Assembly: GCA_945928575.1 (NCBI GenBank) | Contig: CAMENP010000006.1 | Coordinates: 62,001 to 126,000 of the forward strand | Reading direction: 5' to 3' | DNA length: 64,000 bases | Source: an uncultured Butyrivibrio sp. | Lineage (GTDB): Bacteria > Bacillota > Clostridia > Lachnospirales > Lachnospiraceae | Shown here: in pieces, positions 58,040-64,000 of the stretch | Numbering within the stretch: the stretch's first letter is position 1 | Layout: every line of letters begins with the position of its first letter | Made by a program: the position numbers and the translations under genes | Notes under the pieces: model-generated | Told to the model about the DNA's origin: nothing | Database searches by the model: none | Seen by the model: the letters and a program-made list of their open reading frames with translations, nothing else

Positions 58040-59860
58040 TTACTCAACCGTAACTGATTTGGCAAGGTTACGTGGCTGATCAACATCATTGCCTCTGAGT
58101 ATTGCTGTGTAATATGCTATAAGCTGAAGCGGTACCGCAGCCAAAATAGGCATAAGCAGTTCATCGCATTCCGGAATCCTTATAATATAATCCGCAATGT
58201 TTTCTTTAATAACTGTATTTTCGGAACACATAAGGACAACCTTTGCGCCACGCGATTTTACCTCAGAAATATTGCTCAATGTCTTACCGATTATATTGCT
58301 CTGTGTTGCAATCGCAATGACCGGTGTCTGTTCCGATATAAGTGCTATCGGGCCATGTTTCAATTCACCTGCTGCATATGCTTCCGAATGTATATATGAT
58401 ATTTCTTTCAGTTTCAGCGAACCTTCCATACTTAATGCATAATCAAGTCCTCTTCCGATATACAGGAGACTTTCCGCATTCATGATTCTTGATGCTGCAT
58501 ACTGCGCCTCATCATCATGCGTAAGTGTTTTCTCAATTAACTGCGGTATCTGTGTAAGCTTATGCACATATTCCCTGCACTCATCTTCCGAAATGACTTT
58601 CTTGGCATATGCAAGTTTGAACGCGAACATATACATCATAGATATCTGTACCGTAAATGCCTTGGTGGAAGCCACCGATATCTCCGGTCCCGCATGTGTA
58701 TACATTACCATATCGGCTTCCCTTGCAATTGATGATCCCTTGACATTGACGAATGCAAGTGTATCTGCACCCTTTTTCTTGGAAATTATAAGCGCTTCCC
58801 TTGTATCAGCCGTCTCTCCTGATTGCGAGATCAATATTACGAGATCACCTTTTCCTACAATCGGGTCCCTGTATCTGAATTCAGATGCCATGTCAACGGT
58901 TACTCTTGTTCTTGCAAGTTTCTCGATGACATATTTGCCGACCATTCCGGCATGCATTGCGGTTCCGCATGCAACAATATAGATATTATTATATGAAGCC
59001 AATTTTTCATCATCAAGGCCGCACTCGGAAAAATCCGGCATTCCTTCATTAATTCTTGGCGTAATTGTTGTCTTGACAGCTGTCGGCTGCTCATGGATTT
59101 CCTTTAGCATGAAATGCTTATAACCGCCTTTTTCCGCTGCATCAGCATCCCAATCCGCCGTCTGGAGTTCTTTCTTTACCGGTTCATTGTGATTATCATA
59201 AATCACAACATTATTTTCTGTTATGACAGCAACTTCATCGCAGTCAAGAAGATAATAGTTCCTAGTGTAATCTATTATAGCCGGAACATCCGAAGCAATA
59301 AAGTTCTCCCCCTGTCCGACACCTATTATAAGCGGACAGTCTTTGCGTACCGCAAATACACGGTCGGGGAAATCCCTGAATATTATTCCGAGAGCATATG
59401 ATCCTTCAATTTCTGATATTACTTTAAGTATGGTTTTCACCGGATCACCGTCATAATAATAATCAAGAAGTTTGGCTACTGTCTCGGTATCGGTCTGGCT
59501 CACAAAGCTGTATCCCTGTTCCGTAAGAAACGCCTTGATTTTGGCGTAGTTCTCTATTATTCCGTTGTGAACTATTGAAACACGCTTATTACCGTGCGGA
59601 TGCGAATTGATATCGGACGGCTCGCCATGTGTAGCCCATCTTGTATGACCGATTCCGCAATTTCCGACCGGCTTACCGTCAACTTCCATTTTCTTAACAA
59701 GGTTATCTAATTTTCCCTGGCATTTCTCGACCTTAATGGTATTATTCTCAAATACTGCAATTCCGGCTGAATCATAACCTCTGTATTCCAGTTTTCTAAG
59801 TGAATCTATAAGTACATCTGCACAATTTCTCTTGCCTATATATCCAACTATACCGCACAT
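58040..59860 (-). CDS. glmS: Glutamine-fructose-6-phosphate aminotransferase (isomerizing)
   Basis: CGIVGYIGKRNCADVLIDSLRKLEYRGYDSAG, GHTRWATHGEPSDINSHPH, two SIS domains, DQPRNLAKSVTVE terminus. Confidence 0.97.
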   Translation of the reverse strand: MCGIVGYIGKRNCADVLIDSLRKLEYRGYDSAGIAVFENNTIKVEKCQGKLDNLVKKMEVDGKPVGNCGIGHTRWATHGEPSDINSHPHGNKRVSIVHNGIIENYAKIKAFLTEQGYSFVSQTDTETVAKLLDYYYDGDPVKTILKVISEIEGSYALGIIFRDFPDRVFAVRKDCPLIIGVGQGENFIASDVPAIIDYTRNYYLLDCDEVAVITENNVVIYDNHNEPVKKELQTADWDADAAEKGGYKHFMLKEIHEQPTAVKTTITPRINEGMPDFSECGLDDEKLASYNNIYIVACGTAMHAGMVGKYVIEKLARTRVTVDMASEFRYRDPIVGKGDLVILISQSGETADTREALIISKKKGADTLAFVNVKGSSIAREADMVMYTHAGPEISVASTKAFTVQISMMYMFAFKLAYAKKVISEDECREYVHKLTQIPQLIEKTLTHDDEAQYAASRIMNAESLLYIGRGLDYALSMEGSLKLKEISYIHSEAYAAGELKHGPIALISEQTPVIAIATQSNIIGKTLSNISEVKSRGAKVVLMCSENTVIKENIADYIIRIPECDELLMPILAAVPLQLIAYYTAILRGNDVDQPRNLAKSVTVE

Positions 59861-59883
59861 CTTATATGCCTCCTTAATATTCT

Positions 59884-61920
59884 CTATTTGTAATATACTG
59901 CCGCTTTGTCAAAATAAGCACGCAGATTATATTGATTGTTCAGTTTCTTGACAAGATCCGTATTTCTTACTATGAATGTCTCCAGTTTCTGAAGATATTC
60001 TTCCGTGGAAATCGTCCCGTCAGCCACTCCGGTAAGTCCTTTCTCCCAGCTCGCCGTAAGCTTTGGGTCCAGCAGACGTACTATTGAGCAGCTTACTATG
60101 TCATAAACCATTTCCCCTAACTGGGAAGGTGTTATAATCTGTGTCTTATTGTTAAGCATTATGTATTTTTTGTCAACAAGTTTTTTGAGGATTTCAGCTC
60201 TCGTAGCACTTGTTCCGATTCCGCTTCCTTTAATCTGGGCACGCAGTTCCTCGTCTTCAATAAGCTGCCCCGCATTTTCCATGGCAAGTATCATCGAACC
60301 GGAATTATAACGCTTTGGAGGTGATGTTTCACCCTCCTTTATGGTGTAATCAAGCGCTTTCAGTACATCACCTTTCTTAAGCGATGCTATGTGTTCCAGA
60401 AAAGATGCATCATACCCCGTCTGTTCATCCTGGGTATCATCATTCCGGTTATCGTCTGTTTGGGTCTGCTTCTTATGGCTGTTTAACACCTCAAGATATC
60501 CTTCTGATGCAAGTACCTTGAAATTAGCAAAAAAACTTTCCGTCGATTTATTCTCAGTGCCCGAATCCACTGTAAGCACTAACGAAACTTTCTTATATAC
60601 AGCCGGCGGATAAAAAATTGCCAGAAATCTTCTGACTATTGCATAGTATACACTGCGCGCTGTTACCGACAGATTTTTAAGATTATTGAATCCCTGTCCT
60701 GTCGGAATTATCGCATAATGATCCGTAATCTGTTTGTCGTTGACGTATCTTGTGGACGCAATTTTCTTATATTGGTCCTGTGAAAGAATATGTTCAGCAA
60801 ATTCTTTATATTCCGGAAGACTCTTAAGTCCCGAAATATTCTTATGTATAACTTTGGCCACTGCGCTTGATAAAACTCTTGCATCCGTTCTCGGATACGT
60901 CACAAGCTTCTTTTCATATAATTCCTGTGTATATTTAAGCGTTTCATCCGGATTGAGTTTAAAAAAACGTGAGCAGTCATTCTGCAATTCCGCAAGGTTA
61001 TACAGAAGCGGCGGCTGTTTATTTTCATTCTTGCGTTCAATTGAGCGGATTACCATGTCATTATTTTCCTGTTTCTTAAGACATGCTATAAGCGCCTCGG
61101 CATCGCTGCTTTCCTTAAATCCGTTTTCCTTATATAGCTTCGGTGACTCAAAATATGCCGAGCCTTCCGATGCGCGCCACTCCGCGTCAAAACTATGGCT
61201 TTGGCCGTCCATGGATACGTCTGCAATAACCCTGTAAAAAGGAGTTTTCACAAAGTTCCTTATCTCGCGCTCACGTCTCACAACCATTCCAAGAACACAT
61301 GTCATAACACGTCCAACTGCGATCACAGTCCTGTTATTGTCCCTGAAATAAGAAGAAATTGCATTTCCGTATTTAAGCGTCAGAACCCTGGAAAAATTAA
61401 TTCCCATAAGGTAATCTTCTTTGGCCCTTAAATACGCCGCGTCTGCAAGGCTGTCGTATTCGGATAAATCCTTTGCCTGCGCAACACCGCGTTTTATCTC
61501 TTCTTCCGTCTGTGAGTCTATCCACACACGTCTCCTGTTCTTGCCCTTGACGCCAGCCATCTGCTCAACAAGTCTGTATATGTATTCTCCTTCACGTCCC
61601 GAGTCCGTACATACATATATTGTATCTATATCATCCCTGTTAAGTAATCCTGATACTATATTAAATTGTTTACTGACAGCCGGAATGACCTCGTATTTCC
61701 ATTCTTCCGGAATAAAAGGGAGTGTGTCCATACTCCATCGTCTGAGCGCCGGATCATATTCCGCAGGGTAACTCATCGTGACAAGATGTCCGACACACCA
61801 TGTAAAAACCGCATCGGCAGATTCCGAATATCCGTCATGTCTGGCCGGATTCTCTCCGAGTGCTTTCATAAATTCCTGTGCAACACTTGGTTTCTCAGCT
61901 ATATATAAACTTTTTGCCAT
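59884..61920 (-). CDS. topB: Type IA DNA topoisomerase (TopB/topoisomerase III family)
   Basis: LYIAEKPSVAQEFMKAL, CTDSGREGEYIYRLV, KLVTYPRTDARVLSS active-site Tyr, GIGTSATRAEILKKLVDKKYI. Confidence 0.94.
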   Translation of the reverse strand: MAKSLYIAEKPSVAQEFMKALGENPARHDGYSESADAVFTWCVGHLVTMSYPAEYDPALRRWSMDTLPFIPEEWKYEVIPAVSKQFNIVSGLLNRDDIDTIYVCTDSGREGEYIYRLVEQMAGVKGKNRRRVWIDSQTEEEIKRGVAQAKDLSEYDSLADAAYLRAKEDYLMGINFSRVLTLKYGNAISSYFRDNNRTVIAVGRVMTCVLGMVVRREREIRNFVKTPFYRVIADVSMDGQSHSFDAEWRASEGSAYFESPKLYKENGFKESSDAEALIACLKKQENNDMVIRSIERKNENKQPPLLYNLAELQNDCSRFFKLNPDETLKYTQELYEKKLVTYPRTDARVLSSAVAKVIHKNISGLKSLPEYKEFAEHILSQDQYKKIASTRYVNDKQITDHYAIIPTGQGFNNLKNLSVTARSVYYAIVRRFLAIFYPPAVYKKVSLVLTVDSGTENKSTESFFANFKVLASEGYLEVLNSHKKQTQTDDNRNDDTQDEQTGYDASFLEHIASLKKGDVLKALDYTIKEGETSPPKRYNSGSMILAMENAGQLIEDEELRAQIKGSGIGTSATRAEILKKLVDKKYIMLNNKTQIITPSQLGEMVYDIVSCSIVRLLDPKLTASWEKGLTGVADGTISTEEYLQKLETFIVRNTDLVKKLNNQYNLRAYFDKAAVYYK

Positions 61921-61924
61921 AATT

Positions 61925-63280
61925 CTATAAATCCTCTATGCTTATTGTCATAAGTCCCGGTATGCCGCAGTCCCTTATGTCATCATCATAACCGTTCAAA
62001 GCAAACATATAAATTCCCTTTACATTCAGTCCAGCAAGTGCTGCATCCGCCATAAGCTTTTCGTATTCTGCCATTCCGACATGATTACTGCATGTATATA
62101 CCTGCCCTATTACTGCATCGCCGCCATTATTATCATATATAATATGTACATCTCCGGTCTTGCCATACCATCTTCCACTGTATTCCACACCATTATACAG
62201 CTTACCGGCTTCATTCATAATATGCAGAAATTCCGCTGCAATTCTTATGTATGCTTCCGTACAGAATCCGTCAATCCCCGGTTCAATGTATTTGTCATAG
62301 AAATCCGAAGGATTGCTCATTCCGAGCAGCGGAAGCTGCGGATGTACAAGTCCGTACCAGAATCCGGCAAATCCGTCTTTTATACGATACAATCCTTTCC
62401 GGACATTACGCTCCGATCCCTTATCATAGGAAAATATCTTCTCGGCAATCTCACGTTCTATAAGATTATTCAGGTATACACTTATCTTGTCCCGCCCGTA
62501 ACCTGTACGGTTATGGATTTCATTTAATTTGTTGAGTCCGGATGCCAGGCATTCAAGTAATATATTATATACGCCCGTTTCACGGAACTCATCTTTAAGG
62601 TAATAAAGCATGCTGTTTCTGAAAACAGAATTATCTTTAAGGAACATATTACATACATTCTCTTTAATGCCCTTATCCTGTCTGAATTCAGACAGATATT
62701 CCGGAATTCCGCCTGTTATGGCATATATGTACAATGCACTTCTTGCGTCGCATTCCGGGAACATACCGACAACATCGGAAAAATTTAATTCCTTAAGTTT
62801 GATAAAAGCATTGATCGAATATGCGGCATTGCCCACAGCACTTACCATTGAATTCTCAACCCATGCTATTGACGAACTGGTCAGGATTATCATCACTTTC
62901 TTATCGGTTATAATATGTCTTACCATAGCAATAACCGAGTCCATAAAAAGCGGATCTGTCTTTACCATATTCTGAAATTCTTCAATTACAATAAGCACTT
63001 TATCCGAAGCATAATCAGCTATATCCGTCATAACACCCATATATCCGGTCGGCTCCGAATTCTTATGTATCTGTTCTGACACTGCCATCGCAAATGACCT
63101 GAGCATTCCAGACTTATCTGATGGAACTGCCTCGTAATATATAAATTGACGATTCCGAACAAATTCCCTGACAAGCGCCGTCTTACCTATTCCGCGCCGG
63201 CCATATAAAATTGTAAGATTATTGGCTTCCGATTCATAAAATTTTTCAAGTGTACGAAGCTGTTCATCTCTTCCGGTCAT
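61925..63280 (-). CDS. ATP-binding protein (archaeal-type ATPase with DUF234-like C-terminus)
   Basis: GRDEQLRTLEKFYESEANNLTILYGRRGIGKTALVREFVRN (Walker A), VLIVIEEFQNM, ITGGIPEYLSEF. C-terminal DUF234-like region. Confidence 0.88.
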   Translation of the reverse strand: MTGRDEQLRTLEKFYESEANNLTILYGRRGIGKTALVREFVRNRQFIYYEAVPSDKSGMLRSFAMAVSEQIHKNSEPTGYMGVMTDIADYASDKVLIVIEEFQNMVKTDPLFMDSVIAMVRHIITDKKVMIILTSSSIAWVENSMVSAVGNAAYSINAFIKLKELNFSDVVGMFPECDARSALYIYAITGGIPEYLSEFRQDKGIKENVCNMFLKDNSVFRNSMLYYLKDEFRETGVYNILLECLASGLNKLNEIHNRTGYGRDKISVYLNNLIEREIAEKIFSYDKGSERNVRKGLYRIKDGFAGFWYGLVHPQLPLLGMSNPSDFYDKYIEPGIDGFCTEAYIRIAAEFLHIMNEAGKLYNGVEYSGRWYGKTGDVHIIYDNNGGDAVIGQVYTCSNHVGMAEYEKLMADAALAGLNVKGIYMFALNGYDDDIRDCGIPGLMTISIEDL

Positions 63281-63300
63281 ATAATACCTCGCTCCCGTTG

Positions 63301-63882
63301 TTATGACTCATCAAGTGTAAGCATATACGGCGGAATAAAATTCTCAACAAAATAATCCACTTCCGGCATATGCATATCATCTATTATATGTCTTATCGAC
63401 TCTCCGGCTTTCTCAAAGTCACTGTTTCCCATACGTTGTTCTTCAATGCATTTGATATACGCGGAAAGTTTGTCCGCTGCTTTTACATAGCGCCACAGTT
63501 CACGCTCTTCTTCAGTATCCGCAAGAACCGGTCTGTATATGTCACGCATACCGGCAGGAAGGCCTTTTAATAATTCATCCCTGGCAACCAGTTCCACTTC
63601 TTTATATGCATCCCTGATAGCCGGATTGTAATATTTAACAGGGGTAGGCATATCTCCCGTTATAATCTCTGTTGAATCGTGATACATGCCCATTATTGCA
63701 AGTCTGTCAGCATTAAGATTCCCGCCAAAATATGTGTTATTAATAACACCTAACGCATGTGCGATCATCGCGACCTCGAGACTGTGTTCACATATATTTT
63801 CTTTGAGTGTGTTGCGCATAAGTCCCCATCTGTTAATATATTTCATACGGGACATCATCGCAAAAAAATGATTATCTTTCAT
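63301..63882 (-). CDS. HD-domain 5'-nucleotidase (YfbR-like)
   Basis: FFAMMSRMKYINRWGLMRNTLKENICEHSLEVAMIAHAL, GMYHDSTEIITGDMPTPVKYYN. Confidence 0.92.
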   Translation of the reverse strand: MKDNHFFAMMSRMKYINRWGLMRNTLKENICEHSLEVAMIAHALGVINNTYFGGNLNADRLAIMGMYHDSTEIITGDMPTPVKYYNPAIRDAYKEVELVARDELLKGLPAGMRDIYRPVLADTEEERELWRYVKAADKLSAYIKCIEEQRMGNSDFEKAGESIRHIIDDMHMPEVDYFVENFIPPYMLTLDES

Positions 63883-63884
63883 AA

Positions 63885-64000
63885 TTAGTCCGCCAGTCCG
63901 AAATGATATACCGTCTGTGATTCGAACTCTTCTCCGGCTCTGATTACCGGCGACGGGAAGTTATCGTGGTTGACCGCATCCGGATAAAACTGCGTCTCAT
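63885..64000 (-). CDS. galM: Aldose 1-epimerase, C-terminal fragment (5' end beyond window)
   Basis: Minus-strand ETQFYPDAVNHDNFPSPVIRAGEEFESQTVYHFGLAD*, typical GalM C-terminus. Confidence 0.85.
   Translation of the reverse strand, partial: ETQFYPDAVNHDNFPSPVIRAGEEFESQTVYHFGLAD

Overview
The window is a 64 kb, gene-dense, moderately AT-rich chromosomal segment from a spore-forming Firmicute. The gene families suggest Clostridia, probably Lachnospiraceae, but this is inferred from gene content and was not searched. Nearly all genes lie on the minus strand. Main blocks, left to right: (1) a type IV pilus locus (PilM-PilN fusion, PilD, pilin, PilC, PilT, PilB with an MshEN c-di-GMP-binding domain); (2) the sporulation block sigG, sigE, spoIIGA, with two perfect Spo0A-box sequences upstream of spoIIGA; (3) glycolytic genes tpiA, pgk, gap; (4) rluF-type, ligA, metA, HAD and HD-GYP genes; (5) tRNA-Arg(CCG) followed by a membrane-anchored HNH nuclease; (6) a secreted GH5 glycanase whose reading frame is cut by a single in-frame TAG before its Fn3-like repeats; (7) a sigK, manC, GT2, LCP, NTase, LCP envelope-glycopolymer cluster; (8) a U32 peptidase, trmR, MltG-like, ylbF, rnjA, yrzB, ruvX, ireB, mtaB block; (9) thiI, nifS, rsmE, prmA, M18 peptidase, scpB, scpA; (10) 6S RNA next to gpmI; (11) xth, hemW, lepA, glmS, topB, an ATPase, an HD protein and a galM fragment. 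I saw no CRISPR array, prophage, transposase or obvious multi-gene defence island. No wholly new system is demonstrated. The best leads are the amber-interrupted GH5, the structured leader before the pilin gene, the c-di-GMP/pilus motor link, the sigK-linked glycopolymer operon and the tRNA-adjacent membrane HNH protein.
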